Positions 8,267 through 19,439 of a stretch of 64,000 nt of DNA are shown here, in pieces (within the stretch, counting starts at the first letter, position 1; the number at the start of each line of letters is the position of its first letter). Below the pieces are notes generated by a model. That model saw only the letters and a list, made by a program, of their open reading frames with translations, did no database searches and was not told where the DNA came from. A program made the translations under genes and the position numbers. The stretch comes from Gemmatimonadota bacterium (GTDB taxonomy: Bacteria; Gemmatimonadota; Gemmatimonadetes; Longimicrobiales; Gaopeijiaceae): contig JAPPNO010000038.1 of the NCBI GenBank assembly GCA_028873845.1, forward strand, positions 34,883 through 98,882. Reading direction: 5' to 3'.

Positions 8267-9871
8267 ATGGCGGATAACGGACGCAAGGCCGATACGGTCA
8301 CCCTGACCATCGACGGGCACGAGGTCACCGTGCCGAAGGGGACTTCGCTGCTCCACGCCGCCGAGACGCTGGGAACCGAGGTGCCGCACTACTGCTATCA
8401 CCCGGGTCTAACCGCCCCGGCGCAGTGCCGCATTTGCCTGGTGGAGGTCGAGGGGGCGCCGAAGCTGCAGCCCTCATGCGTGACGATGGCCGAGAACGGG
8501 CAGGTCGTCCACACCGACAGCCCCGCCGCGAAGCGGATGCGGCAGGGCGTGCTGGAGTTCTACCTCGTCAACCATCCGCTCGACTGTCCCATCTGCGACA
8601 TGTCGGGCGAGTGCATGCTGCAGGACTACGTCTTCGAGGAGGGGCGGGAGAAAGGGCGCGGCCGCGAACCCAAGCGCGTCTTCGGGCGCGACGACTTCGG
8701 CGGCGACGTTCTCTTCTACGGCGACCGCTGCGTCATGTGCACCCGCTGCGTGCGCTTCATGGACGAGGTGGCGCGGGACCCGCGGCTCACGGTGGTGGAG
8801 CGGGGGAGCCGCGCGGTGATCGACACCTTCTTCGACCGGGGGCTCGAGGGGGCGTCGTTCGCGGGCAACGTGGTGGACATCTGCCCGGTGGGCGCCCTGG
8901 TCTCGAAGGACTTCCTGCACAAGGCGCGGGCGTGGGATCTGGACCGCACGCCGTCGGTGTGCCCGAACTGCAGCCAGGGTTGCAACATCGAGCTTCACAC
9001 CCGCGACAACCTGGTGCAGCGGCTCAAGCCGCGCGAGAACCGGGAGGTCAACGGGCACTGGATGTGCGACTACGGGCGCGCCAACTACGAGTGGATGAAC
9101 CGGCCGGGGCGGCTCGAGGAGCCGGCCGCGGGGCGAGGGGCGAAACGGTGCGTCGCGGACTGGAGGTCGGCGCTGGAACATCTGTTTGTGAAGCTGCGGG
9201 AGGGGGCGGAGGTGAAGGCGGTGGGCTCGGCGTCGGCGTCGAACGAGGCGCTGGCTGCGCTGGCTGCGGTGGCCGGGGCGGCGGGGGAGGTGTCCGCGCG
9301 CGTGTTCCGCTCCCCGCGGGCCGCCGACGAGGTCCCGCTGCCGGGGTTCCCCCTGCTGGTTCGCCGCCGCGACCTGGCGTCGAACGTGGACGGGGCGGGG
9401 CTGCTGGGGTTCGAACGCACCGGCGACGACCGGGCGAACGGCGGTCTCGAGGATGTGGCCGGGCACGACGGGGCGCTGCTGGTGCTCGGGGACGAGCTGA
9501 CCGATCAGAACGAGGACTTCGGGGCCGCGGCCAGCCTCTACGTGTACCTCGGCACCTTCGACTCGCCGGCGGCGCGGAACGCCGACTTCGTGCTTCCGGT
9601 GACGACATTCGCCGAGGAGGAAGGGTCGTTCGTGAACGCGCAGGGCAGGGTGCAACGGTACCGGCAGGGACTGCAGGCGCCCGGGTCGGCGCGGCCCGCG
9701 TGGCTGGTGCTGGGGGCGCTGGCGGCGGCGTTGGCGGACGGCGGCGTCCCGGAGAGTGCGGGCGATGTGTTCGCGGAGCTCGTCGCCGCGCACCCGGCGT
9801 TCGCGGGGCTCGCCTGGGACGGGCTGGGGGACCGGGGAGCCGCCCTGCGGACGGAGGCCGTCCATGGGTGA
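8267..9871 (+). CDS. nuoG: NADH-quinone oxidoreductase subunit G (short form)
   Basis: 534 residues. The N-terminal 220 residues hold the [2Fe-2S] ferredoxin domain ([17 protein letters not shown]), the [14 protein letters not shown] [4Fe-4S] block and the [10 protein letters not shown] stretch; a further [10 protein letters not shown] motif follows near residue 230. The molybdopterin-oxidoreductase-like C-terminal part, normally 400-600 residues, is cut to about 280 and keeps only the final [21 protein letters not shown] region recognisably. Electron-transfer clusters are complete, so function in complex I is expected. 75 bp follow nuoF; overlaps nuoH by 8 nt. Confidence 0.92.
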   Translation: MADNGRKADTVTLTIDGHEVTVPKGTSLLHAAETLGTEVPHYCYHPGLTAPAQCRICLVEVEGAPKLQPSCVTMAENGQVVHTDSPAAKRMRQGVLEFYLVNHPLDCPICDMSGECMLQDYVFEEGREKGRGREPKRVFGRDDFGGDVLFYGDRCVMCTRCVRFMDEVARDPRLTVVERGSRAVIDTFFDRGLEGASFAGNVVDICPVGALVSKDFLHKARAWDLDRTPSVCPNCSQGCNIELHTRDNLVQRLKPRENREVNGHWMCDYGRANYEWMNRPGRLEEPAAGRGAKRCVADWRSALEHLFVKLREGAEVKAVGSASASNEALAALAAVAGAAGEVSARVFRSPRAADEVPLPGFPLLVRRRDLASNVDGAGLLGFERTGDDRANGGLEDVAGHDGALLVLGDELTDQNEDFGAAASLYVYLGTFDSPAARNADFVLPVTTFAEEEGSFVNAQGRVQRYRQGLQAPGSARPAWLVLGALAAALADGGVPESAGDVFAELVAAHPAFAGLAWDGLGDRGAALRTEAVHG

Positions 9872-11162
9872 GATGCAGGAGCTCTCGACCTTCTGGTTCG
9901 TGACCGTCGCAGCCGTCAAGGTCGTCGCCGTCTTCACGGTCGTGATGGGCGTGGTCGCGTACATGACGCTCGCCGAGCGCCGCGTGTCGGCCTTCATCCA
10001 GGACCGCCTCGGCCCCAACCGCGTCGGTCCCTTCGGACTTCTGCAACCGATCGCCGACGGGATCAAGAACATCATCAAGGAAGAGACGATGCCGGGCACG
10101 GCGGCGAAGTTCTACTTCGTGCTGGGTCCCGCCCTGGCGATCATGCCGGCGGTCGTGACGATCGCCGTGATTCCGTTCGCGGCGCCGCTGCCCACGCCGG
10201 TCGGCACGGTGGACATGGTCGTGGCGGACGTGCCCATCGGGATCCTGTACATCCTGGCGCTTTCGTCGCTGGCCGTGTACGGGATCGTGCTCTCGGGGTG
10301 GGCGTCGAACAACAAGTACGCCTTTCTGGGCGGCCTGCGCGCCTCGGCCCAGATGATCTCCTACGAGGTGGCGCTCGGGCTGAGCGTGATCGCGGTCCTG
10401 CTGCTGGTCGGCAACGTCACCCTTACGGAAACGGTCTGGAAGCAGCAGCAGCTGGGCATGTGGTTCGTCTTCCCGCTGTCGCTGGCCTTCGTCTTCTTCC
10501 TGATCTCGGCGCTGGCCGAGACCAACCGGCTTCCCTTCGACATGCCCGAGGCCGAGTCGGAGCTCATCACGGGGTACCACACCGAGTACTCCGCCATGAA
10601 GTTCTCGATGTTCTTCATCGCCGAGTACGCGCACGTGGTGACGGCCTCGGCGCTGCTGGCGACGCTCTTCTTCGGCGGTTGGGACATCCCCTTCTGGACC
10701 GGAGACGACATGTTCCGCCACGAGTCGGGGTGGATCAGGGGCTTCGACGAGGCGGGAGCGCCGATCCCCGCGACGCCGAGCGTGCTGATCACCCTGCTCA
10801 CCCTGGGGGCGTTCTGCGCCAAGACGGGCTTCTTCCTGCTGCTGTACATCTGGATCCGGTGGACGCTGCCCCGCTTCCGCTACGACCAGGTCATGCACCT
10901 GGGGTGGAAAGTCCTGCTGCCGGGCGCGCTCGGGTACGTCATGCTGGTGGCCGGGACCATGCTCGTGCTGGACCAGCTGGAGGTGCCCTTCGGCCCGGTC
11001 TACGGAGGGGTGCTCACGGCGGTGAGCGGGGTGACGACGCTCGCGTTCCTCCTCTTCGTGGATCGCGACCGTGTCATAGCGGGTGCCCACAGGAAGCGCA
11101 ACCTCGCCCGACGGCGCGCAGGGTTGCCCGCGGAAGCCGGCGATCCGGCCGTCTCGAGCTGA
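9864..11162 (+). CDS. nuoH: NADH-quinone oxidoreductase subunit H
   Basis: 432 residues, membrane subunit at the junction with the peripheral arm that forms the quinone-chamber floor. Eight or nine transmembrane helices are evident. Conserved loops are [20 protein letters not shown] near residue 37 and [17 protein letters not shown] near 215, with the Glu/Asp-rich quinone-side loop. A long C-terminal basic tail follows the last helix. ATG 9864 overlaps the nuoG stop by 8 nt. Confidence 0.96.
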   Translation: MGEMQELSTFWFVTVAAVKVVAVFTVVMGVVAYMTLAERRVSAFIQDRLGPNRVGPFGLLQPIADGIKNIIKEETMPGTAAKFYFVLGPALAIMPAVVTIAVIPFAAPLPTPVGTVDMVVADVPIGILYILALSSLAVYGIVLSGWASNNKYAFLGGLRASAQMISYEVALGLSVIAVLLLVGNVTLTETVWKQQQLGMWFVFPLSLAFVFFLISALAETNRLPFDMPEAESELITGYHTEYSAMKFSMFFIAEYAHVVTASALLATLFFGGWDIPFWTGDDMFRHESGWIRGFDEAGAPIPATPSVLITLLTLGAFCAKTGFFLLLYIWIRWTLPRFRYDQVMHLGWKVLLPGALGYVMLVAGTMLVLDQLEVPFGPVYGGVLTAVSGVTTLAFLLFVDRDRVIAGAHRKRNLARRRAGLPAEAGDPAVSS

Positions 11163-11178
11163 ACCGGAGCGGAGAACG

Positions 11179-11679
11179 ATGGCGATATCGGTCAAGGTGA
11201 TGCGGCGCCCCGAGGCGGGCCGCACTTCGTACATGCGGGCCACGCTGAAGGGCATGAGCCTCACCTTCAAACACCTGGTGCGGCCCACCAAGGTCACGCT
11301 GGAATACCCCGAGGAGCAGCCCGACCTGCACCCGCGCTGGCGCGGCACCCACCGCATGGAGGTCCACGCCGACGGCCGCCCCAAGTGCGTGGCCTGCGGG
11401 CTCTGCCCCACGGTGTGCCCCGCCAACTGTATCCGGCTGGTGGGCGGCGAGGACGACCAGGGGAACCGCTACCCGATCGTCTACGAGATCGACGAGTTCC
11501 GCTGCATCTTCTGCGGGATGTGCCAGGAGGTCTGCCCCGTCGAGGCGATCCACGTGGGCCGCCACTTCGAGAACGCGGAGTACACGCGCGACCGCTTCGT
11601 CTACGACCTGGACCGGCTGATGGAGCAGGACCACCCCACCACGCTCCTCTGGGACCCCTCCGATCCGCGCTCCGAATGA
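11179..11679 (+). CDS. nuoI: NADH-quinone oxidoreductase subunit I
   Basis: 166 residues with two [4Fe-4S] ferredoxin motifs: CVACGLCPTVCPANC and CIFCGMCQEVCPVEA. These hold clusters N6a and N6b that connect NuoG to NuoB. The N-terminal helix (LKGMSLTFKHLVRP) is the usual membrane-surface anchor. A GGAGCGGAG ribosome-binding site precedes ATG 11179. The end overlaps the nuoJ start as ATGA. Confidence 0.96.
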   Translation: MAISVKVMRRPEAGRTSYMRATLKGMSLTFKHLVRPTKVTLEYPEEQPDLHPRWRGTHRMEVHADGRPKCVACGLCPTVCPANCIRLVGGEDDQGNRYPIVYEIDEFRCIFCGMCQEVCPVEAIHVGRHFENAEYTRDRFVYDLDRLMEQDHPTTLLWDPSDPRSE

Positions 11680-12218
11680 CCGACGTCCTCTTCATCCTCT
11701 TCGCGGTCGTTGCCGTCGGCGGCGGCATCGGCGTCGTGACAGGGCGAAGTCCCGTCGCCAGCCTGCTCTTCATGGTGGCGACGCTGGCCAGCCTGGCCGG
11801 GATCTACGTGCTCTTCGAGGCGCACTTCCTGGCGGCGATCCAGGTGCTCGTGTACGCCGGGGCGATCATGGTGCTCTTCCTCTTCGTGATCATGCTGCTC
11901 AACCTGGGCCACGACTACCGGGCCGACCTCAAGTACGGGTCGTGGTTCCTGCTGTCGCTGGTGGTGGTGGGGCTCACGGCGGGGGTGCTGGTGCAGGGGC
12001 TGATGGGGACCGGGGAGACGGGGTTGCGCGCGGGCGGCGCCGAAGTCGCGGCCGCGATCGACGCGGCGGTGGTGGAGAAGGGGGCGGTGGGGGTGATCGC
12101 CGACCCGCTCTTCACCGACTGGGTCGTTGCCTTCGAGTTGATGGGACTGCTGCTGCTCGTGGCCATCGTGGCCGCGGTGGTCCTCGCGAAGCCGCGTGCG
12201 AGACAGGGGGAGAAGTAG
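11676..12218 (+). CDS. nuoJ: NADH-quinone oxidoreductase subunit J
   Basis: 180 residues, five predicted transmembrane helices. The family motif [19 protein letters not shown] (about residues 57-75), which contains the pi-bulge helix important for coupling, is intact. Start ATG overlaps the nuoI stop. Followed one base later by nuoK. Confidence 0.95.
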   Translation: MTDVLFILFAVVAVGGGIGVVTGRSPVASLLFMVATLASLAGIYVLFEAHFLAAIQVLVYAGAIMVLFLFVIMLLNLGHDYRADLKYGSWFLLSLVVVGLTAGVLVQGLMGTGETGLRAGGAEVAAAIDAAVVEKGAVGVIADPLFTDWVVAFELMGLLLLVAIVAAVVLAKPRARQGEK

Positions 12219-12219
12219 A

Positions 12220-12513
12220 ATGCTGACGTACGCCCTCCTGCTCAGCGCGGCGCTCTTCGTGATCGGGACGCTGGGGGTGATCGTCCGCAAGAACGCGATC
12301 ATCATCTTCCTCTGCATCGAGCTGCAGCTCAACGCGGTCAACCTCGCCTTCGTGGCGCTCTCCCGGTACACGGGCATCGAGGGGCAGCTGTACGTCTTCT
12401 TCGTGATGACCGTGGCCGCGGCCGAGGCGGCGGTCGGCCTTGCGATCATCATCTCGATCTTCCGTCACTACGAGACGGTCAGCGTGGACAAGTTCAACCT
12501 GTTGAAATGGTGA
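12220..12513 (+). CDS. nuoK: NADH-quinone oxidoreductase subunit K
   Basis: 97 residues with three transmembrane helices. The proton-channel glutamates are present in [11 protein letters not shown] and [15 protein letters not shown] 12220 follows AGGGGGAGAAG and lies one base after the nuoJ stop. Overlaps nuoL by 7 nt. Confidence 0.96.
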   Translation: MLTYALLLSAALFVIGTLGVIVRKNAIIIFLCIELQLNAVNLAFVALSRYTGIEGQLYVFFVMTVAAAEAAVGLAIIISIFRHYETVSVDKFNLLKW

Positions 12514-14717
12514 CCGGGGTGAGCGCTGCTTCGCTCGCGGGCGCCCTGGCCTTGCCCGGCGGTCCGGTTCCGGCCGCCGCTGCCGCCGCCGGCGCTCCTC
12601 AGGCAGCCGCCGAGTGGGAGCCCGTCCTCCCGGGACTGATCGTCCTGTTGCCGCTGCTGGGGTTCGTGGTGAACAGCATCCTCGCGCTGCGGTCCGCCCG
12701 GCATTCTTCCGCGGCGTTGCGGGAAGGCCGCGAGTGGGACCCCTTCGCCGGACCGAGGCCGCCGGCCACGCACCGGCTCCCCACCTGGATCGGCCCCGGC
12801 GTGATGGGCCTCGCCTTCGCGCTGGCGGTGCTCAACTTCCTCGGCATGCCGGCGGACCTGCACGACCCCGTCGTCCGTTCCTACTGGGGCTGGATCATCA
12901 CCGGCGACCTGCGCATCGACGCCGCCATCCAGCTCGACCAGCTTTCCATGATCATGACGCTGGTCGTGACCGGGGTCGGCTTCCTCATCCACGTCTTCAG
13001 CGTGGGCTACATGGGCAGGGACCCGGGCTATCCCCGCTACTTCGCCTACCTGAACCTCTTCGTCTTCTTCATGCTGGTGCTCGTGCTGGGCTCCGGCTTC
13101 GCCACGATGTTCGTGGGCTGGGAGGGCGTCGGGCTCTGCAGCTACCTGCTGATCGGCTACTGGTTCAGCGACCGCGAGAAGTCGGACGCCGGGAAGAAGG
13201 CGTTCATCGTCAACCGGATCGGGGACGTGGGCTTCCTGCTGGCGATGTTCCTCCTCTTCAAGGGATTCGGGACCCTCGACTTCATCCCGATCTTCGACGG
13301 AGCCGAGGATCACTTCGTGGCGGGCGGCGCCACCATCACCGCCATCACCCTGCTGCTCATGCTCGGCGCGGCCGGGAAGAGCGCCCAGCTGCCGCTCCAC
13401 ATCTGGCTCCCCGACGCGATGGCCGGCCCCACCCCCGTCTCCGCCCTGATCCACGCGGCCACCATGGTCACCGCGGGCGTCTACATGGTGGCGCGGTCGT
13501 CGGTCCTCTACGCACTCGCCCCGACCAGCCAGGCGATCGTGGCCGGGATCGGGGTGCTCACCGCCCTCCTCGCGGCCACCATCGCGCTTCAGCAGTACGA
13601 CATCAAGAAGGTGCTGGCCTACTCGACCGTCTCGCAGCTGGGCTTCATGTTCCTGGCGGTCGGGGTGGGCGCCTTCACCGCGGGCATCTTCCACCTGGTC
13701 ACGCACGCCTTCTTCAAGGCGCTGCTCTTCCTGGGCGCGGGCGCGGTCATCCACGCCATGCACGACGCGGCCCACCACGGCGGCGGCCACCTCGACGAGC
13801 AGGACATGCGCAACATGGGAGGGTTGCGCAGGTACATGCCGGTCACCTGCGCGGTCATGTGGATCGCCACCCTCGCGATCGCGGGGATCTGGCCCTTCGC
13901 CGGGTTCTTCTCGAAGGACGAGATCATCTGGTACACGGCCGCGTGGGCGGGCGCGGAGTCGAACCCGTTCGGGCAGCTGTACGCGGTGTACTGGGGACTG
14001 GCGCTGCTGACCGCGCTCCTGACCGCATTCTACATGACCCGCCTGATGGTCATGACCTTCCACGGGGCCAACCGGACCGGCAAGGCCGCGAGCTCCCACC
14101 TGCACGAGGCCCCGAACGTGATGACGGTGCCGCTCATCGTGCTGGCGGTGCTTTCGGTGTTCGGGGGGTGGATCAATGTGCCCGATGCGCTCGGCGAGTC
14201 CTTCGCCGGGCTGTGGGGCGCGCTGCCGATGAGCGAATGGCTGCACCACTGGCTCGAACCGGTCACGCACACGGCGGCCGAGATCCAGGTGGCGGGAATC
14301 GGCGAGGCGGCGTATGTGGCGCCGGTGGGGGGCGGGGAGGTGGTGTGGGCGCTGATCTCGACGGTGGCCGCCGCGTTGGTCGTGGCCGCGGCCGTGATGG
14401 TCGTGGGCCGCCGCAAGTACGTGCCCGCCGCGGAAGACCCGGGTCCGCAGTCGGTGCTGCCGCGGTTCGTCTACAACAAGTGGTACTTCGATGAGCTCTA
14501 CGACGCCGTCGTGGTGCGGCCGGTGCTCGCCCTGTCCCGCTGGTGCTGGAAGGTGATCGACACGGTGGTCATCGACGGGTTCGTGAACTTCACGGGCAAC
14601 TTCGCCCGCCTGGCCGGATGGGGGACCAGCCTCTTCCAGACCGGCCAGGTGAACATGTACGCTTTCGTGCTGACGCTGGGCGTGCTCTGCGTCCTGGGCG
14701 CGGCGGTCTTCCTGTGA
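12507..14717 (+). CDS. nuoL: NADH-quinone oxidoreductase subunit L
   Basis: 736 residues, the distal antiporter-like proton pump with about 15-16 transmembrane helices and the long lateral helix at its end. The key TM5 glutamate is visible in [16 protein letters not shown], the channel lysine in [16 protein letters not shown], and a further broken-helix motif in [19 protein letters not shown] non-conserved Ala/Pro-rich stretch occupies residues 5-40. Start ATG overlaps nuoK. Confidence 0.96.
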   Translation: MVTGVSAASLAGALALPGGPVPAAAAAAGAPQAAAEWEPVLPGLIVLLPLLGFVVNSILALRSARHSSAALREGREWDPFAGPRPPATHRLPTWIGPGVMGLAFALAVLNFLGMPADLHDPVVRSYWGWIITGDLRIDAAIQLDQLSMIMTLVVTGVGFLIHVFSVGYMGRDPGYPRYFAYLNLFVFFMLVLVLGSGFATMFVGWEGVGLCSYLLIGYWFSDREKSDAGKKAFIVNRIGDVGFLLAMFLLFKGFGTLDFIPIFDGAEDHFVAGGATITAITLLLMLGAAGKSAQLPLHIWLPDAMAGPTPVSALIHAATMVTAGVYMVARSSVLYALAPTSQAIVAGIGVLTALLAATIALQQYDIKKVLAYSTVSQLGFMFLAVGVGAFTAGIFHLVTHAFFKALLFLGAGAVIHAMHDAAHHGGGHLDEQDMRNMGGLRRYMPVTCAVMWIATLAIAGIWPFAGFFSKDEIIWYTAAWAGAESNPFGQLYAVYWGLALLTALLTAFYMTRLMVMTFHGANRTGKAASSHLHEAPNVMTVPLIVLAVLSVFGGWINVPDALGESFAGLWGALPMSEWLHHWLEPVTHTAAEIQVAGIGEAAYVAPVGGGEVVWALISTVAAALVVAAAVMVVGRRKYVPAAEDPGPQSVLPRFVYNKWYFDELYDAVVVRPVLALSRWCWKVIDTVVIDGFVNFTGNFARLAGWGTSLFQTGQVNMYAFVLTLGVLCVLGAAVFL

Positions 14718-14724
14718 TCGTGCC

Positions 14725-16341
14725 ATGACCGACCTGCTCGCTTCGATCCTGTACGAGGACTGGATTCTCCACGCGCTGATCTGGCTGCCGCTGGTGGGGA
14801 CGGTGCACGTGCTGCTGACCTCGGCGGATCGCGCGAAGAACATCGCCTTCCGCTGGTCGGCGCTCGTCTTCGTGCTGAGCCTCGGACTGTGGTGGAGCTT
14901 CGATCCGGGCGACGGCGGCTTCACGATGGTGTCCACCGCGCCCTGGATCGAGTCGTGGGGCGTGAGCTATTCGCTGGGGATCGACGGCATCTCCGTCTTC
15001 ATGGTGCTGCTCACGACCTTTACGAGCGCGATCGCGATTCTGGGGTCGTTCGAGTACGTGAAGACGCGCCGCAAGGCCTTCTACGCGCTCATGCTGCTGC
15101 TGGAGATGGGCGTGGTCGGGTTCTTCCTGGCGACCGACATCTTCCTCTTCTACGTCTTCTTCGAGCTCACGCTGGTGCCGATGTACTTCATCGTGGGCAT
15201 CTGGGGCGGACAGCGCCGGATCTACGCGGCGATCAAGTTCTTCCTGTACACGGCCGTCGGATCGCTGCTGATGCTGGTGGCCATCCTGTACGTGTACTTC
15301 AGCAGCGACAGCGGTTCCTTCGGCTACGACGCGTTCATGAACGCGGGCCTGTCGCTGCGGGAACAGCTGTGGCTCTTCGCGGCATTCGCGCTGGCTTTCG
15401 GCATCAAGGTGCCGGTCTTCCCCCTGCACACCTGGCTGCCCGACGCGCACGTCGAGGCCCCGACGCCCGGGTCGGTGATTCTGGCGTCGGTGCTGCTGAA
15501 GATGGGGACCTACGGCTTCCTCCGGTTCCTGCTGCCCTTCTTCCCCGAGGCCTCTCGGCACCCGGTGGTCGTCATGGTCATGCTGGTGCTCGGGGTCGTG
15601 GGGATCATCTACGCGGCGTGGGTCGCTGCGGTTCAGCCCGACGGCAAGAAGCTGGTCGCGTACACCTCGGTGGCGCACATGGGTTTCGTGGTGATCGGCG
15701 TCTTCGCGCTGACGCTGAACGGCCTGCAGGGCGGCATGGTGGTCATGATCAGCCACGGGATCTCGACGGGCGCCCTCTTCCTCCTGCTCGGCATGATGTA
15801 CGAACGGCGCCACACGCGGCTCATCGAGGACTACGGCGGCATCGGCCGCGTGGCCCCCTGGTTCGCCACCGCCTTCGTGATCACCGCGCTGGCCTCGATC
15901 GGGCTGCCCGGCACGAGCGGATTCGTGGGTGAGTTCCTCGCGCTGCTCGGCGCCTTCGAGACCCACATGGTGGTGGCCGCGATCGCCGCCCTGGGCGTCA
16001 TCTTCGCGGCCTACTACATGCTGCCCATGGTGCAGCGGATCCTCTTCAACAAGCTGGACAAGCCCGAGAACCGCACCTTCGCCGACCTCTCCCGCCGCGA
16101 GATGGCGATCATGGCCCCCCTGGTCGCCCTGATGATCTGGATCGGTGTCCACCCCACGCCCTTCCTGGAGCGGATGGAACCGAGCATCGAGGTGGTGCTG
16201 GAGAGGGTGGAGGGGGCACCGCGCGCGGAAGCGGGGACGATCGAGGCGCCCACGCTGGTCGACGCCCGAGCCGTCCTGGTGGATGCCCCGGATCCGGTCA
16301 TTTCGGACCCCGGGGGCACGCCGCCCCGAGAGGAGCGCTGA
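14725..16341 (+). CDS. nuoM: NADH-quinone oxidoreductase subunit M
   Basis: 538 residues, second antiporter-like pump. FFELTLVPMYFIVGIWGG carries the TM5 Glu, and IKVPVFPLHTWLPDAHVEAPT carries the channel Lys. The KPENRTFADLSRREM loop near residue 445 is typical. About 40 Ala/Glu-rich, non-conserved residues end the protein. 7 nt follow nuoL. Confidence 0.96.
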   Translation: MTDLLASILYEDWILHALIWLPLVGTVHVLLTSADRAKNIAFRWSALVFVLSLGLWWSFDPGDGGFTMVSTAPWIESWGVSYSLGIDGISVFMVLLTTFTSAIAILGSFEYVKTRRKAFYALMLLLEMGVVGFFLATDIFLFYVFFELTLVPMYFIVGIWGGQRRIYAAIKFFLYTAVGSLLMLVAILYVYFSSDSGSFGYDAFMNAGLSLREQLWLFAAFALAFGIKVPVFPLHTWLPDAHVEAPTPGSVILASVLLKMGTYGFLRFLLPFFPEASRHPVVVMVMLVLGVVGIIYAAWVAAVQPDGKKLVAYTSVAHMGFVVIGVFALTLNGLQGGMVVMISHGISTGALFLLLGMMYERRHTRLIEDYGGIGRVAPWFATAFVITALASIGLPGTSGFVGEFLALLGAFETHMVVAAIAALGVIFAAYYMLPMVQRILFNKLDKPENRTFADLSRREMAIMAPLVALMIWIGVHPTPFLERMEPSIEVVLERVEGAPRAEAGTIEAPTLVDARAVLVDAPDPVISDPGGTPPREER

Positions 16342-16345
16342 CCCC

Positions 16346-17857
16346 ATGCTCCTCGACTACTCCTCCAGCTTCCACTATGTGATGGCCCTGCTCCCCGAGC
16401 TGGTCCTCTCGGTGTGGGGCATGGTGGTGCTCATCGCGGGCGTGTCCCGCAAGCAGGGGGCGGGCTCGGGGCAGGAGCTGGGCTGGCTCGCACTGGCCGG
16501 ACTCGCGCTGGCGGCGGTGGCCAACGGCTGGCTCTACTCGGGGGTGAGCGAAGTTGGCACCGGCGCGATGATCGCGGTGGACCGGTTCCGCCTCTTCGCC
16601 AACTGGGTCTTCATCCTGGGGGCGGCCCTCTCGATCGTCATTTCACTGGCGTACGTGGCGCGTCAGAGGCTCCAGGCGGGCGAATACTATTCCCTCATCC
16701 TCTTCGCGGTCGTCGGGATGATGTTCATGGGCTCGGCCCGCGACCTGATGATGATCTTCCTGGGCCTCGAGCTCATGTCGATCGGGATCTATGCGCTGGC
16801 CGGGTTCAACCGGCGTGACCGCAGGTCGGCGGAGGCGGGGCTCAAGTACTTCCTCCTGGGCGCCTTCGCCAGCGGCTTCCTCCTCTTCGGCATCGCGCTG
16901 GTATACGGCGCGGCCGGCAGCACCAACATCAGCGCCGTGGCCGCGGCCGTCCAGGACGGGACGACGGTGGGCGCTCTCATGATTCCGGGGGTCGCGCTGC
17001 TGGCGATCGGCTTCGCCTTCAAGGTTTCGGCGGTGCCCTTCCACATGTGGGTGCCGGATGTCTACGAGGGCGCGCCCACGCCGGTGACCGCCTTCATGGC
17101 CGCCTCGGTCAAGACCGCGGCGTTCGTGGCGTTCCTGCGCGTCTTCCTGGTGGGCCTCGACGGGCTCTACGAGGACTGGTTCGGGATTCTGTGGTGGATC
17201 GCGGCCATCACCATGATCGCGGGGAACGTGATCGCGCTGGTCCAGTCGAGCGTCAAGCGCATGCTGGCGTACTCGTCGATCGCGCACGGGGGCTACCTGC
17301 TCGTGGCCATCGTCGCGGCCAACGACACCGCGACATCGGGGCTCCTCTTCTACCTGCTGGTCTACACGATCATGACCATCGGCGCCTTCGCGGTTGTGGT
17401 GACGGTCGGCAACCAGGGCGAGGCCAACGCCCGCATCGAGGACTACGGGGGGTTTGGATGGCGGAAGCCCGTCCTGGGCGTGCTGATGACCGTGCTGCTG
17501 CTGTCGCTCGCGGGATTCCCGGGCACGGCCGGCTTCATCGCCAAGTACCATGTGCTCCTGGGCGCGGCCGAGTCGCGCCTCTGGATCCTCATCGTCATCC
17601 TCGTCCTGACGACGGTGATGTCGTACTGGTACTACCTGCGCGTGGCCTGGTACATGTGGATGAAGGAGGCGCCGGAGGGGGCCGACTCGGCCGACCCGGC
17701 GATCACGCCCTTCGCCACCCGGATCGTGCTCGTGGTGAGCGTCGCGATCATCATCCTCGCGGGGATCTTCCCGGACGCGGCGCTCGAGCTTGCCGAGAGC
17801 TCGGCGGAGAGTCTGCGGCAGATTGCAACCGAAGCGGGGGCCGCGGCGGGTCCCTGA
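16346..17857 (+). CDS. nuoN: NADH-quinone oxidoreductase subunit N
   Basis: 503 residues, third antiporter-like pump, about 14 transmembrane helices. Motifs are GLELMSIGIYALAGF near residue 138, AFKVSAVPFHMWVPDVYEGAPTP near 230 split over the channel helix, and KRMLAYSSIAHGGY. ATG 16346 is 4 nt after the nuoM stop. Last gene of the complex I operon. Confidence 0.96.
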   Translation: MLLDYSSSFHYVMALLPELVLSVWGMVVLIAGVSRKQGAGSGQELGWLALAGLALAAVANGWLYSGVSEVGTGAMIAVDRFRLFANWVFILGAALSIVISLAYVARQRLQAGEYYSLILFAVVGMMFMGSARDLMMIFLGLELMSIGIYALAGFNRRDRRSAEAGLKYFLLGAFASGFLLFGIALVYGAAGSTNISAVAAAVQDGTTVGALMIPGVALLAIGFAFKVSAVPFHMWVPDVYEGAPTPVTAFMAASVKTAAFVAFLRVFLVGLDGLYEDWFGILWWIAAITMIAGNVIALVQSSVKRMLAYSSIAHGGYLLVAIVAANDTATSGLLFYLLVYTIMTIGAFAVVVTVGNQGEANARIEDYGGFGWRKPVLGVLMTVLLLSLAGFPGTAGFIAKYHVLLGAAESRLWILIVILVLTTVMSYWYYLRVAWYMWMKEAPEGADSADPAITPFATRIVLVVSVAIIILAGIFPDAALELAESSAESLRQIATEAGAAAGP

Positions 17858-17879
17858 GCGGGCCGGGCCGGCGGGCGCG

Positions 17880-19250
17880 ATGCGGATTCCCGAACACATC
17901 TTTCGCGAGTACGATATTCGGGGCGTCGTCGGCGAGGATCTGGACCCCGGCGTGGCGGAGGCGGTCGGGCGGGCCTACGGGTCGGAGTTGCGCGGACGGC
18001 TGGCAGGTGCGGTCCCCCGCGTCGTGGTGGGCGCGGACAATCGCCCCTCCTCACCGGTCCTGCGCCGCGGGCTGGTGCGCGGTCTGCGGTCGGCCGGTTG
18101 CGACGTCGTCCAGCTGGGAACCGTCCCCACCCCCGTCGCCTACTTCAGCGAGTACGAATTCGCCGCCGACGGCGCGGTGCAGATCACCGGGTCCCACAAC
18201 CCGCCCGAATACAACGGGATCAAGATGACGATGGGGAAGGGCTCCGTGTACGGCGATGCGATCCAGGGTCTGCTGCGGCGCATTCGCACGGGGGACGTGG
18301 CGGTGGGTGACGGGGGACTCGAGACCGTCGACCCGCTGCCCGCATACGTGGCCGACGTGTCGGGACGGTTCCGGATAGACCGCCCGGTGAAGGCGGTTGT
18401 GGACTGCGGAAACGGGACCGGCGCGGTCATCGCCGTCGAGCTGCTGGAGGCGGTGGGATTCAAGGTGATTCCGCTCTACTGCGAATCGGACGGGACCTTC
18501 CCGAACCATCACCCCGACCCGACCGTGGACGAGTACGTGCGGGACATGATCGCGGCCGTGCGGGATCACGGCGCCGAGGTGGGAATCGGGTTCGACGGGG
18601 ACGCGGACCGGATCGGGGTGGTGGACGACCGTGGACGGATCGTTCGGGGCGACATTCTCCTCCTCCTCTTCGGCCTCGATCTCCTGCGGCGGCGGGGACC
18701 GGATCAGACGCTGGTCTTCGACGTGAAGTGCTCCCAGGTGCTGGCCGAAGTGTTCGAGCAGGCCGGCGGCGTGCCGGTCATGTGGAAGACGGGCCACTCG
18801 CTGATCAAGGAGAAGATGAAGGAGACGGGGGCGCCGCTCGCGGGGGAGCTCTCGGGGCACATCTGCTTCGCCGACGGCTACTACGGCTTCGACGACGCCC
18901 TCTACGCGGCCTGCCGCCTGGGCGAACTGCTCGCGGGCTCGGACCGTCCGCTCTCGGCGATGACTGGGGCGCTGCCGGCGTACGAGTCCACCCCCGAGCT
19001 GCGCATCGAGGTGGCGGAGTCGGACAAGTTCGGGATCGTGGAGCGTGCCGTCGAGCACTTCAGCAGCCGGCACGAGGTCATCGCGGTGGACGGGGTGCGC
19101 GTTCTCTTCGGCGACGGGTGGGGGCTGATCCGCGCCTCGAACACGCAGCCGGTGATCGTGGCGCGGTATGAGGCGAGGACGCAGGACCGGTTGGCGGAGA
19201 TTCAGGAGACGATGGGGGGCTGGCTTCGTGACCAGGGGGTCGCAATCTGA
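17880..19250 (+). CDS. Phosphomannomutase/phosphoglucomutase
   Basis: 456 residues, alpha-D-phosphohexomutase superfamily; interconverts hexose 1- and 6-phosphates for cell-envelope sugar synthesis. All four signature sites are visible: phosphoserine Ser105 in TGSHNPPEYNGIK, the metal loop GFDGDADRIG near residue 240, the sugar-specificity loop GELSGH near 322, and the phosphate site RASNTQP near 420. The GELSGH loop is seen in both PMM/PGM and AlgC types, so glucose versus mannose preference cannot be settled. 22 nt after nuoN; may be cotranscribed. Confidence 0.9.
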   Translation: MRIPEHIFREYDIRGVVGEDLDPGVAEAVGRAYGSELRGRLAGAVPRVVVGADNRPSSPVLRRGLVRGLRSAGCDVVQLGTVPTPVAYFSEYEFAADGAVQITGSHNPPEYNGIKMTMGKGSVYGDAIQGLLRRIRTGDVAVGDGGLETVDPLPAYVADVSGRFRIDRPVKAVVDCGNGTGAVIAVELLEAVGFKVIPLYCESDGTFPNHHPDPTVDEYVRDMIAAVRDHGAEVGIGFDGDADRIGVVDDRGRIVRGDILLLLFGLDLLRRRGPDQTLVFDVKCSQVLAEVFEQAGGVPVMWKTGHSLIKEKMKETGAPLAGELSGHICFADGYYGFDDALYAACRLGELLAGSDRPLSAMTGALPAYESTPELRIEVAESDKFGIVERAVEHFSSRHEVIAVDGVRVLFGDGWGLIRASNTQPVIVARYEARTQDRLAEIQETMGGWLRDQGVAI

Positions 19251-19391
19251 GCTGAGCGAATGCCAGGGGTGGTGGGGGGATGTGGCGCTGTCCCATTTTG
19301 CTATGTAGGCGTCCCGCCCGGCGCCCCATCTTCGTGCGTACAACCCCGGGTCCGGGAACCCGGTCCGGGTCTTACGGCTCAACGCAGACCA

Positions 19392-19421
19392 TTGGGTGGC
19401 CTTGCAGCGAGCCCATATACG
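19392..19421 (+). promoter_or_regulatory. Possible promoter of the propeller/peptide cluster
   Basis: TTGGGT (19392-19397) and TATACG (19416-19421) are 18 bp apart upstream of the beta-propeller lipoprotein gene. The preceding stretch has a small GC hairpin near 19346-19363 and an otherwise unremarkable 140 bp. Weak by itself; supported only by position. Confidence 0.3.
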
Positions 19422-19439
19422 CACGGAGGCAGCCACCGG

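Noticed and set aside
12468..14936. Very long open frame (over 800 codons) on the minus strand opposite nuoL
   Set aside because: It is antisense to a well-conserved gene, its product is His/Arg/Asp-rich with no family features, and such frames are expected in GC-rich DNA.
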